Below are positions 27,384-36,366 of a stretch of 64,000 bases of DNA, in pieces. The translations under genes were made by a program, and so were the position numbers. The notes below the pieces were generated by a model that saw only the letters and a list, made by a program, of their open reading frames with translations, ran no database searches and was not told the DNA's origin. Each line of letters opens with the position of its first letter. Positions within the stretch are counted from its first letter, which is position 1. Where the stretch lies: positions 420,698 to 484,697 of the forward strand of contig NZ_JBDOQU010000001.1 in the NCBI RefSeq assembly GCF_039839375.1, read 5' to 3'. This DNA comes from JBDOQU01 sp039839375. Its GTDB lineage: Bacteria > Pseudomonadota > Alphaproteobacteria > DSM-16000 > Inquilinaceae.

Positions 27384-28457
27384 ATGTCCATGCCATCTGA
27401 GAGACCCGCCTCGCCACGGATCCTGCCCGTGATCCTCTCCGGCGGCATCGGCTCGCGCCTGTGGCCCCTCTCCCGGCCGGAACGGCCCAAGCAGCTCCTG
27501 AGCCTGCTGGGAGAAGAGACGCTTCTCCAGCAGACCGCGCGCAGGGTTTCCGATCCGGCACTCTTTGAACCACCCATCGTCATCTGCGCCACCGCGCACC
27601 GGTTCATGGTCGCCGAGCAGATGACCCAGACCGGCATCGCGCCCCGGCGAATCGTGCTGGAGCCGATGGGCCGCAGCACCGCCCCCGCCGCCGCGGTCGC
27701 CGCCCATCTGGCTGAGAGCCCCGACACGGTGCTGGCCATCCTGCCGTCGGACGCGGCGATCTCAGGTCTCGACATCTTCCTCGACACGATGCGCACCGCC
27801 GCCGGGGCCGCCGCCGAAGGATACATGACGACGCTCGGCATCCAGCCGGACCGGCCGGCCACCGGCTACGGCTATATCCGCTCGGGCCGCCCCCTTGGGA
27901 CGCCCGGCGGAGCTTGCCATGTCGACCGGTTCGTGGAGAAGCCGGACCTGGAGACCGCCGAACGGTTCCTCTCCGAAGGCGGATACTACTGGAACAGCGG
28001 TATCTTCCTGCTGCCCGCCGGACGGTTCCTGGAAGAGCTGGAGCGTCACGAGCCGGGTATCGTCGAGCCCGCCCGGGACGCCATCGACCGCGGCCGGGCC
28101 GACGAGGACTTCCTCCGGCTGGACGAGGCCTCGTTCGCGGCCGCGACCTCTATCTCGATCGACCATGCGGTCATGGAGCGCACCGACCGGGCGGCCGTAG
28201 TGCCCGCCCTCTTCGAATGGAGCGACCTCGGCTCCTGGGCTGCCCTCTGGGCGGTCGGCGACAAGGACGATCTGGGCAACGTCGTCATCGGCGACGTCCG
28301 CGTCGAGGATTCTTCGGCCAGCTACCTTCGGGCCTCGGAAGGCCACACGCTGGGCGTCGTCGGGGTACGGGATCTGGTCATCGTCGCCACGCCCACCGCC
28401 ACGCTTGTCCTGCCCCGGGACCGCGCGGAGGAGGTGAAGAAGGTGCTGGGCAAGTGA
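27384..28457 (+). CDS. Mannose-1-phosphate guanylyltransferase, monofunctional
   Basis: 357 residues. It makes GDP-mannose from GTP and mannose-1-phosphate. The nucleotidyltransferase signature GGIGSRLWPLSRPERPKQLL is at the N-terminus, with FVEKPDLETAE and the GYYWNSGIFLLPA block in the middle. The C-terminal cupin isomerase domain of bifunctional ManC/AlgA proteins is absent, so phosphomannose isomerase must be elsewhere. It could supply the Gmd-Fcl pair encoded about 8 kb away. The gene stands alone in its orientation between the transglycosylase and a repeat-rich gap. Confidence 0.9.
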   Translation: MSMPSERPASPRILPVILSGGIGSRLWPLSRPERPKQLLSLLGEETLLQQTARRVSDPALFEPPIVICATAHRFMVAEQMTQTGIAPRRIVLEPMGRSTAPAAAVAAHLAESPDTVLAILPSDAAISGLDIFLDTMRTAAGAAAEGYMTTLGIQPDRPATGYGYIRSGRPLGTPGGACHVDRFVEKPDLETAERFLSEGGYYWNSGIFLLPAGRFLEELERHEPGIVEPARDAIDRGRADEDFLRLDEASFAAATSISIDHAVMERTDRAAVVPALFEWSDLGSWAALWAVGDKDDLGNVVIGDVRVEDSSASYLRASEGHTLGVVGVRDLVIVATPTATLVLPRDRAEEVKKVLGK

Positions 28458-28788
28458 GTTCCCATCTCTCGTCATGGTGAGCCCGTCGCACAATCGGGGC
28501 GTGCATCCTTCGACTGGCTTGGGATGAGGCGGTGGTGGGACCGCGTCCGGTCCCTTCCCGCCAGTGATGCGGTTAGGGCCTATGGATTCCGGCTCGGGGG
28601 CCGGAATGACCAATTAGCGGGGGCTTACCCCTGCTCCTCATGGTGAGCCTGTCGAACCATGGGGCACAGACCCTATGACAAGCTCAGTGTGAGGGATTAT
28701 TTCCTAGAACATCCCGAGAAGTCAAGCTTGGCGACCCGGCACGCCTCTGCGAAGGTGGCCGGACGTTCCGCGTTCTCGAAGCTCCCCG
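28458..28788. repeat. Intergenic interspersed-repeat region
   Basis: About 330 bases with no convincing gene. It contains two copies of a TCATGGTGAGCC(C/T)GTCG motif (28474 and 28638 regions) and a self-complementary ATTCCGGCTCGGGGGCCGGAAT unit split by its loop near 28577-28599. The same two elements recur at 51168-51245. Both are typical dispersed repeats of alphaproteobacteria. They are probably repeats of the REP/BIME kind rather than genes. Confidence 0.5.
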
Positions 28789-30048
28789 ATGCCCAACCCC
28801 TATCTTGCCGTCGCCGCCATCATCCTGGGCGTTGCCCTGCTTCAGCTCGCCAACGGCGCGCTGCTGACCTTCCTGCCGGTCCGGCTGACGCTCGATTCCT
28901 ACAGCGCCGGGTCGATCGGCCTGATCGCCACCGGCCATGCGGCAGGGTTCCTGGTCGGCTGCCTGATGACCACGCGGATCATCCGGCAGGTCGGCCATAT
29001 CCGCGCCTTCGCGGTCTTCGCGGCGATGATGTCGGCAACCGCCATCGCCTTCTCGCTGTGGATCGACCCGGTCTACTGGATGGGCTTGAGGATCATCACG
29101 GGCTTCTGTTCGGCCGGCCTCTTCACCGTGGCGGAAAGCTGGCTGGCCGAACGTACGCCCGCCGCGCTGCGCGGCCGGGTCTTGAGCGTCTACATGATCT
29201 TCAACAAGGTCGGGTTCGCCGGAGGGCAGTTGATGCTGGCGGTCGGCGACGTGGCGGGGCTGGCCTTCTACATGGGCGGGGCGGCGCTCTACGCGCTGTG
29301 CCTCATTCCGGTCGCGCTCACCACCTCGACCAGCCCGTCGGTGCCGGACATCGCGCCGCTGAGGCTGAGGGAGCTCTACCGCATCGCGCCGGCCGGCGTG
29401 GTCGGCTGCTTCGCCACGGGGCTCATCAACTCCGCCGTCATAAGCCTGTCGCCGGTCTATGGCGCGCGGCTCGGCCTCTCGACCACCGCCATCGCGATCC
29501 TGATGGCGATCACCCAGGCGGGCAGCCTCGCCTTCCAGTGGCCGCTCGGCTGGCTGTCGGACCGGATCGACCGCCGGAACGTCATCGTCGGCTCGACGGC
29601 GGCGGTGGCGCTCGTCTCGCTGCTGCTGGGATTCGTTCCGGCCGACTGGCTGTGGGCGATCTACCTTCTGTTCGCGCTGTGGGGCGGCTTCGCGCTGTCG
29701 GTCTATGCCGTCTGCGTCGCCCACGCCAACGATTTCAGCGAGAGCGGCCGCACGGTTCAGCTTTCCTCCAGCCTGCTTCTCTGCTGGGCGCTGGGGTCGG
29801 CAGTCGGCCCGACGCTGGCGACGCTGATGATGGACCGGTTCGGCCCCGGCGGCCTGTTCCAGTACGCAGCCCTGGTCGCGGCCGGCCTCGCCCTCTTCGT
29901 CCTGTGGCGGACGACCAAGCGGGCGTCGATACCGGCGGCCGAGAGGGAGCCCTTCGTCAACGTCCCGGCGACCAGCCCGATCGCCATGGACATGGAGGGC
30001 GTTGACGAAGCTGTGGACAGAGGGACGCCCGCCGACGAGGTCCGCTAG
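28789..30048 (+). CDS. MFS transporter (YcaD-like)
   Basis: 419 residues with twelve predicted transmembrane helices. The first half shows LQLANGALLTFLPVRLTLDS and a conserved ITGFCSAGLFTVAESWLAER (motif typical of the YcaD/uncharacterised MFS branch). The second half begins RIAPAGVVGCFATGLINSAV. The substrate is unknown. A larger frame on the same strand and an antisense one cover this region, but neither gives family-like protein. It overlaps the convergent GlsB gene by four bases. Confidence 0.92.
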   Translation: MPNPYLAVAAIILGVALLQLANGALLTFLPVRLTLDSYSAGSIGLIATGHAAGFLVGCLMTTRIIRQVGHIRAFAVFAAMMSATAIAFSLWIDPVYWMGLRIITGFCSAGLFTVAESWLAERTPAALRGRVLSVYMIFNKVGFAGGQLMLAVGDVAGLAFYMGGAALYALCLIPVALTTSTSPSVPDIAPLRLRELYRIAPAGVVGCFATGLINSAVISLSPVYGARLGLSTTAIAILMAITQAGSLAFQWPLGWLSDRIDRRNVIVGSTAAVALVSLLLGFVPADWLWAIYLLFALWGGFALSVYAVCVAHANDFSESGRTVQLSSSLLLCWALGSAVGPTLATLMMDRFGPGGLFQYAALVAAGLALFVLWRTTKRASIPAAEREPFVNVPATSPIAMDMEGVDEAVDRGTPADEVR

Positions 30049-30302
30049 TCGCTGGCCCTGCGCTTCACGATGAAGCGGTAGATCACCAGGATGATGATCG
30101 CGCCGATCACGGCGCCGATGAAGCCGGCCGCCTCCCCCTGCTCATAGAAGCCGACCGCCTGGCCCAGCCAGGTGGCGACGAAGGCGCCGGCGATGCCCAG
30201 GAGGATGGTGATGATGAACCCGCCGGGATCGCGCCCCGGCATCAGCAGTTTTGCCACCAGCCCCGCCAGCAGTCCGATGATGATTGTCCACAAGATCGAC
30301 AT
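30045..30302 (-). CDS. GlsB/YeaQ/YmgE family stress-response membrane protein
   Basis: 85 residues with three short hydrophobic segments: ILWTIIIGLLAGLVAKLLMP, GGFIITILLGIAGAFVATWL and GAVIGAIIILVIYRFIV. The GRDPGGFI turn between helices one and two is diagnostic of the transglycosylase-associated/GlsB family. Members are small inner-membrane proteins induced by general stress; the biochemical role is not known. It ends with a short basic tail VKRRASD and overlaps the convergent MFS gene. Confidence 0.9.
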   Translation of the reverse strand: MSILWTIIIGLLAGLVAKLLMPGRDPGGFIITILLGIAGAFVATWLGQAVGFYEQGEAAGFIGAVIGAIIILVIYRFIVKRRASD

Positions 30303-30460
30303 GACGCCCCCTTACATTAGCTCGGACTCAGTAACGTCGGATCGAGGCGTCAGGTTTCACCTTGTTTCACGAAGGCGTTACGGGAGCTTGGCAGCCCCTC
30401 CCCGTCGGCCTAAGTGCTGGCCCAGGGTTGGTGATGACGGGAAATGGAGGAGGCACTCCC

Positions 30461-31069
30461 ATGCTGAAGAAGACGATGATTTCGCTGGCGGTCGCGCTGA
30501 TGGCGGTTCCGGCCGCGCTGGCGCAACAGGCACCGGCCGACGACGGAATGGAATCGGCGGTCTTCGCCGGCGGCTGCTTCTGGTGCGTGGAGGAAGCGTT
30601 CGACAAGGTCGAGGGCGTTACGGAGACGGTATCCGGGTTCTCCGGCGGCACGGTCCCCGACCCCAGCTATGAGCAGGTGACTCAGGGCGGCACCGGCCAC
30701 GCCGAGGCGGTGCGGGTCACCTACGATCCGGCGGAAGTCGACTACGCCGCCCTGCTGGACGTGTTCTGGCGCAATGTCGATCCGTTCGACGGCGGCGGCC
30801 AGTTCTGCGACCGCGGGCCGTCGTACCGCAGCGTCGTCTTCGTGGAGAACCCGGAGGAGCGCCGGCTAGCGGAGGAGACCAAGCAATCCATCGCCGAGCG
30901 GTTCGACCGCCCGGTGGAGACGGAGATCACGGAGGCCAGCGAGTTCTATCCGGCGGAGGATTACCACCAGAACTACCACCAGGAAAATCCGCTCCGCTAC
31001 AAATACTACAAATGGGCGTGCGGCCGCGAACAGCGGCTGGAGGAGATATGGGGTCCGCCGGAGGCGTAA
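30461..31069 (+). CDS. msrA: Peptide methionine-(S)-S-oxide reductase, exported
   Basis: 202 residues from ATG at 30461, 14 bases after GGAGGAGG. The catalytic cysteine is in the family motif GGCFWCVEEAFDKVEGV, and the substrate-binding residues appear in YRSVVF and AEDYHQNYHQENPLRYKYY. The N-terminus MLKKTMISLAVALMAVPAAL with cleavage near AQQ is a signal peptide, so this copy repairs oxidised methionines in the periplasm. A probable recycling cysteine lies in KWACGREQRLEE. It converges on the chemoreceptor gene. Confidence 0.94.
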   Translation: MLKKTMISLAVALMAVPAALAQQAPADDGMESAVFAGGCFWCVEEAFDKVEGVTETVSGFSGGTVPDPSYEQVTQGGTGHAEAVRVTYDPAEVDYAALLDVFWRNVDPFDGGGQFCDRGPSYRSVVFVENPEERRLAEETKQSIAERFDRPVETEITEASEFYPAEDYHQNYHQENPLRYKYYKWACGREQRLEEIWGPPEA

Positions 31070-31083
31070 GACCCCGCTCCGCC

Positions 31084-33123
31084 TCAGGCCGCGCGGATCC
31101 GCTCCAGGAATTCCGCGACGCCGGCCTTCAGCCGCTCGCCGGTCTGCCCCAGTTCCCGCGCGTTGGACAGGACCTGGCTGGCGGCTGTCCCGCTTTCCGC
31201 CGCGGCCTGGCTGACCTGCGAGATCGCGCCCGAGACCTCCTCGGTGCCCTGGGCGGCCTGCTGGACGTTGCGGGCGATTTCTCCCGTCGCCGCGCCCTGC
31301 TCCTCCACCGCGGCGGCGATGCTGGCGGCGATGTCCCGGCTTTCGCCGATGATCCGTCCGATCTCCCGAATGGCGTCGACCGTCTCTCCGGTGATTCCCT
31401 GGATGCCCTGGATCTGGCTCGCGATCTCCTCGGTCGCCCTGGCGGTCTGGTTGGCGAGGTTCTTGACCTCGCTCGCGACCACTGCGAAGCCCTTGCCGGC
31501 CTCCCCGGCCCGCGCGGCCTCGATCGTCGCGTTGAGCGCCAGGAGGTTGGTCTGCGCGGCGATGTCCTGGATCAGTTCCACGACCTTGCCGATCGCCTGG
31601 GCGGCGTCGGCCAGCCCCTGGACGGTCATGGTGGTCTGGCCGGCGGAATCCACGGCCCGCTCCGCCGCCTGGGTGGAGGTGGCGACCTGGCCGCCGATCT
31701 CCCGCACCGAGGCGGTCAGCTCCTCCGTCGCCGTCGCCACGGTCTGAACGTTGGCCGCGGCCTGGGTCGAGGCTGCGGAAACCATCCCCGCCTGGGCATT
31801 GGTCTCGTCGGCCGTGGAGGTCATCGTCTGCGCCGCCGCCTCAAGCTGGGCCGACGCGGCCGCGATATTCTCGACCAGCGCGCCGACCGTCTCCTCGAAG
31901 CTGTCGGCCGTGGCCCGCATCAGCCGCCGCTGTTCTTCCCGTGCCCGGCCTTCCTGGGCCTTCGCCTCCTCCTCCATCTCCCGGTTGCGGCGAAGGTTGT
32001 CCTTGAACACCGCGACCGACTGGGCCATCCGGCCGATCTCGTCCCGACGCCCGATCGCGGGAACGGCGACGTCCAGATCGCCGTCCGCCAGGCGGTCCAT
32101 GGCCGCCGTCATGGCGTTGACCGGCTTCGTGATCGCGCGGGAGATCGACCAGGCGATCGCGATCCCGAGGCCGAGCGCGCCGAGCGACAGGGTGAGCGAC
32201 AGCGCCTTCGACGCCTCCGCCGCCTCGGCCGCCTCGACGCCCAGCGACCGCTGCAGGCCGACCGCCGCGTTGCGGATGCCGGCCGATGCTTCCGCCAGCA
32301 GGATACCGTAGCGTTCGAGGGAGGTTGCGATCACCTCGTCGCCCTCAACGACCACTGCGGCGATTTCCTCGAAACCAGAGACATAGGTCGCGACCAAACC
32401 TTCGATTTCCACCAGCCGATCCTGCTGTCCCGGCGCGGCCGCGACGCCGGTCAGACGCTCGATATCCGCCTGGACGTTCGCCAGCGCGTCCACGACCTTG
32501 ACGCGGTCCTCCTCCTTGTGGCCGGCCACGAAGCGGGACGCGATGGTCCGCGCCATGACGAAATCGCCATGGATCCTGGCGGCGATGATCTGGCCGTCCA
32601 GATTCCCCGCCTCGCCCTCAGAATCGCGGACTTCCGCGATCAGCCGGCGGGCCGCGATACCGGTATCGACCAGGATGGCCTGGTTGAGCTCGTCCTGGCG
32701 GGCGCGCAGGGCGACGTATTGCCCGAAGCCGGCGGCATATTGGTCCAGGAGTCCCATGATCTGATCGACGGCGATGCGGGTCTGCTCCAGCACCATCAGC
32801 TCTTTGGCCTCCGCGAAAAGCCGGCGCATCTCCGCCTGCTGGGCCTCGAAGCGCGCCGCCTCCTCGGGCGATCCCAGCGCGATGAAGCGGGCGACCGCCA
32901 GACGGGATTCGACCAGCGCGGTATCCGCCTGGGCGCTGAGAAGGGCGATTTCGGCCTCCCCCGAATAGGAATCCAGATTCGCCTGGGACTGCCGGCTTCC
33001 GATCCATGCCAGCCCGCCGAGCGTCAGCAGCAGCGCCAGCATCGCGCCGAACCCCGCATAGATCTTTACGCTGGTCTTCAGATTGTTGAAGAAGCCGATT
33101 CCCTTATCGATAGCTTTCGCCAT
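31084..33123 (-). CDS. Methyl-accepting chemotaxis protein
   Basis: 679 residues from MAKAIDKGIGFFNNLKTSVK at 33123; frame upstream of this is not conserved. A first transmembrane helix (AGFGAMLALLLTLGGLAWIG) is followed by a roughly 260-residue helical-bundle sensor, a second helix (LSLTLSLGALGLGIAIAWSI), a HAMP domain (AITKPVNAMTAAMDRLADGD) and the cytoplasmic signalling coiled coil. The hairpin tip contains IAAQTNLLALNATIEAARAG and FAVVASEVKNLA, which contact CheW/CheA. The ligand is unknown. No che genes are nearby, so it acts as an orphan receptor. Confidence 0.94.
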   Translation of the reverse strand: MAKAIDKGIGFFNNLKTSVKIYAGFGAMLALLLTLGGLAWIGSRQSQANLDSYSGEAEIALLSAQADTALVESRLAVARFIALGSPEEAARFEAQQAEMRRLFAEAKELMVLEQTRIAVDQIMGLLDQYAAGFGQYVALRARQDELNQAILVDTGIAARRLIAEVRDSEGEAGNLDGQIIAARIHGDFVMARTIASRFVAGHKEEDRVKVVDALANVQADIERLTGVAAAPGQQDRLVEIEGLVATYVSGFEEIAAVVVEGDEVIATSLERYGILLAEASAGIRNAAVGLQRSLGVEAAEAAEASKALSLTLSLGALGLGIAIAWSISRAITKPVNAMTAAMDRLADGDLDVAVPAIGRRDEIGRMAQSVAVFKDNLRRNREMEEEAKAQEGRAREEQRRLMRATADSFEETVGALVENIAAASAQLEAAAQTMTSTADETNAQAGMVSAASTQAAANVQTVATATEELTASVREIGGQVATSTQAAERAVDSAGQTTMTVQGLADAAQAIGKVVELIQDIAAQTNLLALNATIEAARAGEAGKGFAVVASEVKNLANQTARATEEIASQIQGIQGITGETVDAIREIGRIIGESRDIAASIAAAVEEQGAATGEIARNVQQAAQGTEEVSGAISQVSQAAAESGTAASQVLSNARELGQTGERLKAGVAEFLERIRAA

Positions 33124-33317
33124 TGCCGGACTGCCTGTCTTTGGGGGTTGCGCGTCTCCGAGGTGGTCTATGCGCCAATAGTTAAGAGAATGCTGATGTC
33201 GGCGGGATATCGCTCCTCCTATCCATTCTCTTTCCGGCGCCGGCCGATCCGACGGGATGAAAGCTGGGGTTTGCGACCCCATATATAGAGGCCTCTCCGG
33301 TTTCGAAGGATCGCATA

Positions 33318-33794
33318 TTGCGCTTCATGCCCGCCCTCCCCGCCGTCGACAGAGCATTCGACGTAGTGAGCCCGATCGTCGTCTTCCAACCGGTCGGCCG
33401 CCGCCCCAGTGAGGTCTATCTGGACGAGAGCCGGCAAATCGTCCCGGCGGCCGACGGGCGGCACCGCCTGAGCGACATCGTCTACCGCGAGGCCGAGGCC
33501 CGGCCGGGCGACCAGATCCAGGATTGCTCGGGCGGCATGCTTCTGGTGACGGAAGCGGGGGCGTGCCATCCCGTCCGGCTTTCCCCGCCCCAGCCGCTGG
33601 AGGCGCAGACGGCGTTCCGTCATGCGCAGATCGCGGCGGAGGCGGACCGCGCAACGGCTCGACAATTGCTCGCGGACGGCCGGTTAGCGGAAGCGCCGAA
33701 GCCCCGCCGGCCGAAAAGCGCGGTGGCCCACCCGGACAGAAACGGCGCGGCTTTGCCGGAGGACCATCCGCTGGTGATTGCCGAGGCCGGCTGA
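33318..33794 (+). CDS. Hypothetical protein, function unknown
   Basis: 158 residues. A TTG at 33318 has GAAGGA seven bases upstream; ATG at 33327 is the alternative. The first 95 residues look globular (VVSPIVVFQPVGRRPSEVYL, DCSGGMLLVTEAGACHPVRL), then a charged helical tail. No family is recognised. The last 31 bases of the gene and the following repeat DNA are duplicated at 35077 on, so its 3' end belongs to the repeat block flanking the terminase-like gene. The opposite-strand frame over this region is weaker. Confidence 0.6.
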   Translation: MRFMPALPAVDRAFDVVSPIVVFQPVGRRPSEVYLDESRQIVPAADGRHRLSDIVYREAEARPGDQIQDCSGGMLLVTEAGACHPVRLSPPQPLEAQTAFRHAQIAAEADRATARQLLADGRLAEAPKPRRPKSAVAHPDRNGAALPEDHPLVIAEAG

Positions 33795-34040
33795 CGGCGG
33801 GGCCTTTCCTTCCCCATTCTTCCGCGCTCGCATTCGTCGGTCGTTCCCCTCACCCAACCCTCTCCCCTGAGGGGCGAGGGCTACCAATTTCACCCTCGCC
33901 CCTCTGGGGAGAGGGAGGGACCCGACCGCGAAGCGGGCGGGAGGGTGAGGGGAAAATCCTGCGGCCTCGCGCCGGCCTGACGAACAAACCAACGCCCCCT
34001 CACCCAACCCTCTCCCACGAGGGGGCGAGGGCTTTTTTCT
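33764..34040 (+). repeat. Direct repeat block, copy A (with CCCTCACCC elements)
   Basis: This block pairs with 35077-35322. Each starts with CCATCCGC(T/C)GGTGAT and GCCGAGGCCGGCTGAC, followed by a 105-110 base palindromic repeat (here 33846-33952) of the form CCCTCACCC...GAGGGTGAGGG. Both then share a linker around GACGAACAAACCAACG and end in a shorter CCCTCACCC unit with a GAGGGCTTTTTT tail (about 34038). The tail resembles a rho-independent terminator. The core matches a family of intergenic repeats widespread in alphaproteobacteria. Confidence 0.75.
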
Positions 34041-34079
34041 TGTGTGGGCTTTTGTCGGCTTTTGTGGGCTTTCGGGGGT

Positions 34080-34961
34080 TCAGACCCATACGCTCATGCC
34101 CGGATCGTGGCGGTAGCGGCGGACGGGGGCCGGCGCCTGGTAGGCTTCGGAGCCGTCAGGATCGATGAGGTCGGCGCGGCCGGCGCGGCGGGCGGCGGCG
34201 CGCTGGCGGGCGGCGTACTGCTCCGAGACGAGCAGGAAGCTTTGATTGCCGGGCGTGATGTCGAGGAAGGCGGGGTCCTCCTCGCGAGGGTGCGGGCCGA
34301 GCCCGTCCCAGGCGACGCCGTCGGCGTAGCGCGGCGGCGCGGACAGGAGGGGGTCGCCGGGGATATCGGTCCCGATCGCCAACACCTTCTTCATCACCGG
34401 CCGGTCCTCGGGATAGCAGCCCTCGGCGTCGGGCTCGTCTGACATAAGACGGCTCTGCCCTTCCCCGCCGCCACCCTCGCCGCCTTCATCATCACCGGCG
34501 TCGTCATCCCTATTCTCGTCGTCCAGCTCGTACTCCGTCATCTCGCCGCCCTCCAGCAGCCCATCGGCGGGCTGGAGGGCGGCGTGGGCGATCTCGGGCA
34601 ACTGGCGGGCGAAAAGGCCGTTCAGCTTCGCGATCAGCTCGACGGCGCGGAGCATCGCGCCGAGCTTCCCTTCCTCCCGCGCCTTGTCCAGCGTCTCCCG
34701 GGCGACGGCGACGAGCTCCGCGACCTCCCTGTTGCGCGCCGCCAGAAGCCCGTCGCGCAGTTCCTCGATCCGCCGCCGGACATAGGGCCGGGCGAGCAGC
34801 CGCGTGGCCTGGCCGCGGGCATTGTCGACCGAGTAGCCGGCCGCCCGCGCCGCTGCGGCGGCCGACGCGCCGTGGGCAACCGAGCGGCAGAACGCCTCCT
34901 GCCGGGGCGGCATGTCGGGGATGGGAGAGGCGGCGAAGGGGGAAGAAGCGGTGTGGGCCAT
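34080..34961 (-). CDS. Phage terminase small subunit-like protein
   Basis: 293 residues starting at 34961 after AGGAACAGGAACC. Residues about 18-75 (PRQEAFCRSVAHGASAAAAA, then RAAGYSVDNARGQATRLLARPYVRRRIEELR) match the helix-turn-helix DNA-binding region of terminase small subunits. These proteins recognise phage DNA for packaging. The rest is longer than usual: a very acidic Glu/Asp/Gly linker (about 140-170) and a C-terminal half not recognised. No large terminase, portal or capsid gene is present. It may be a phage remnant or a domesticated DNA-binding protein. Confidence 0.75.
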   Translation of the reverse strand: MAHTASSPFAASPIPDMPPRQEAFCRSVAHGASAAAAARAAGYSVDNARGQATRLLARPYVRRRIEELRDGLLAARNREVAELVAVARETLDKAREEGKLGAMLRAVELIAKLNGLFARQLPEIAHAALQPADGLLEGGEMTEYELDDENRDDDAGDDEGGEGGGGEGQSRLMSDEPDAEGCYPEDRPVMKKVLAIGTDIPGDPLLSAPPRYADGVAWDGLGPHPREEDPAFLDITPGNQSFLLVSEQYAARQRAAARRAGRADLIDPDGSEAYQAPAPVRRYRHDPGMSVWV

Positions 34962-35076
34962 GGTTCCTGTTCCTGTGCCGATGACGGAAATAGGAAAAAT
35001 AGCCTATTGTAGGGAGAATTCAAGAGGCGGACACCGTCCAGACCCGATCTGGAATCGATGCGGCATCGAAGAAAGG

Positions 35077-35322
35077 CCATCCGCCGGTGATCGCCGAGGC
35101 CGGCTGACTGCGAGGCCGAGACACCGCTCCCCCTCACCCAACCCTCTCCCCGGTGGGGAGAGGGCTACCCGTTTCACCCTTGCCCCTTGTGGGAGAGGGA
35201 GGGACCCGTCCGCTTAGCGGACGGGAGGGTGAGGGGGACAATCCTGCGGGCTTGCGCCGGACCGGACGAACAAACCAACGCCCCCTCACCCAACCCTCTC
35301 CCACGAGGAGAGAGGGCTTTTT
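35077..35322 (+). repeat. Direct repeat block, copy B (with CCCTCACCC elements)
   Basis: Second copy of the block at 33764-34040, in the same orientation. The first 41 bases differ from copy A at about four positions. The 42-base spacer present in copy A is replaced by about 11 bases. The main palindromic unit is 35128-35236, and the short unit ending in GAGGGCTTTTTT lies at about 35281-35322. Copies A and B bracket the terminase-like gene. Confidence 0.75.
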
Positions 35323-35350
35323 TGATGCATTCACCGGAGCCGCCGGCCGT

Positions 35351-36304
35351 TCAGCCGAGTCCCAGATGCGCCTTCACCGCCGGGAGGCCTTCCGCGCCGT
35401 CGATGGTGGTGACGCCCTGCAGCCAGGGTTCCAGCACCTCCGGGTGCTGTTCCAGCCAGGCCGCGGCGGCGTCCATGGGCTCCATGCCTTCGTCCAGGAT
35501 CATGGCCATGATCTCGTTCTCCATCTCCACCGTGAACTGAAGCTGTTCGAGAAGCTTTCCGATGTTCGGGCATTCCTCCACATAGCCTGTGCGGGTCACG
35601 GTGTTGACGGTCGCGCTGCCGTAGTTCGGCCCGAAATATTCGTCGCCGCCGCTGAGATAGGTGATGTCGTACTTCATGTTCATCGGGTGCGGTTCCCAGG
35701 CGAGGAACACCACCCATTCGTCCCGCCGCTCCGCCCGGTCCACCTGGCTCAGCATCCCCTGCTCGCTCGATTCGACGAGCGTCCAGTCGCCGAGGCCGAA
35801 ATCGCCGGTGTCGATCATCCGCTGGATGTGCCGGTTGGCCGGGGCGCCGGGTTCGATCCCGTAGATCGTGCTTTCGAACTCCTCGGCATGGTCGGCGAGG
35901 TCGGCGAAGTCCGTGACGCCCGCTTCCGAGACATGGTCGGGCACGGCCAGCGTGAACCGGATGCCCTGGAGGTTGGGGGCGATCACCTCGATGGCGCCTT
36001 CGGCCGTCAAGGGTTCGATGAAGGTGGTCTGGGAAGGCATCCAGTTGCCCAGGAAGACGTCGATGTCCCCGTTCTTGAGGGCCTGGAAGGTGATCGACAC
36101 CGCGATCGATTCGACCTGCCGCTCATAGCCCAGGCCGGCCAGCAAATTGCCGAAGACCGCATTCGTGGAGGTGATGTCCGTCCAGCCGGGATCGGACATG
36201 CGGACCACGCGGCATTCCGGGTTGGCGGCAAGGGCCGGCTGGGCGAAGGCGGCGATGCCGGCGACGGGCAGAAGCGCGGCGAGAAGGCGGCGGGATCGGG
36301 TCAT
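35351..36304 (-). CDS. choX: Choline ABC transporter substrate-binding protein
   Basis: 317 residues with signal peptide MTRSRRLLAALLPVAGIAAF ending near ALAA. The body has the ChoX pattern VVRMSDPGWTDITSTNAVFG, DVFLGNWMPSQTTFIEPL and FLAWEPHPMN, with aromatic residues that box the quaternary ammonium. It binds choline (and acetylcholine weakly) in the periplasm. No choV or choW permease/ATPase genes are in view. The adjacent choline sulfatase implies that choline freed from choline-O-sulfate is the relevant substrate. Confidence 0.93.
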   Translation of the reverse strand: MTRSRRLLAALLPVAGIAAFAQPALAANPECRVVRMSDPGWTDITSTNAVFGNLLAGLGYERQVESIAVSITFQALKNGDIDVFLGNWMPSQTTFIEPLTAEGAIEVIAPNLQGIRFTLAVPDHVSEAGVTDFADLADHAEEFESTIYGIEPGAPANRHIQRMIDTGDFGLGDWTLVESSEQGMLSQVDRAERRDEWVVFLAWEPHPMNMKYDITYLSGGDEYFGPNYGSATVNTVTRTGYVEECPNIGKLLEQLQFTVEMENEIMAMILDEGMEPMDAAAAWLEQHPEVLEPWLQGVTTIDGAEGLPAVKAHLGLG

Positions 36305-36366
36305 GGTGTCTTTCTCCCTGTTCTGTTCGGCCTGTTGTCGGCCTGTTGTCGGCTTGTTCCGGGGAT

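Noticed and set aside
28659..30005. 448-codon plus-strand frame over the MFS gene
   Set aside because: Arg/Gly-rich shadow of high-GC coding DNA; the overlapping frame at 28789-30048 encodes a clear membrane carrier.
31012..33288. 758-codon frame antisense to the chemoreceptor
   Set aside because: The minus strand encodes an intact methyl-accepting protein; this frame is its mirror.
33219..33665. Minus-strand hypothetical over 33318-33794
   Set aside because: Lower-quality protein than the plus-strand frame, with no ribosome site; kept only as a weak alternative.
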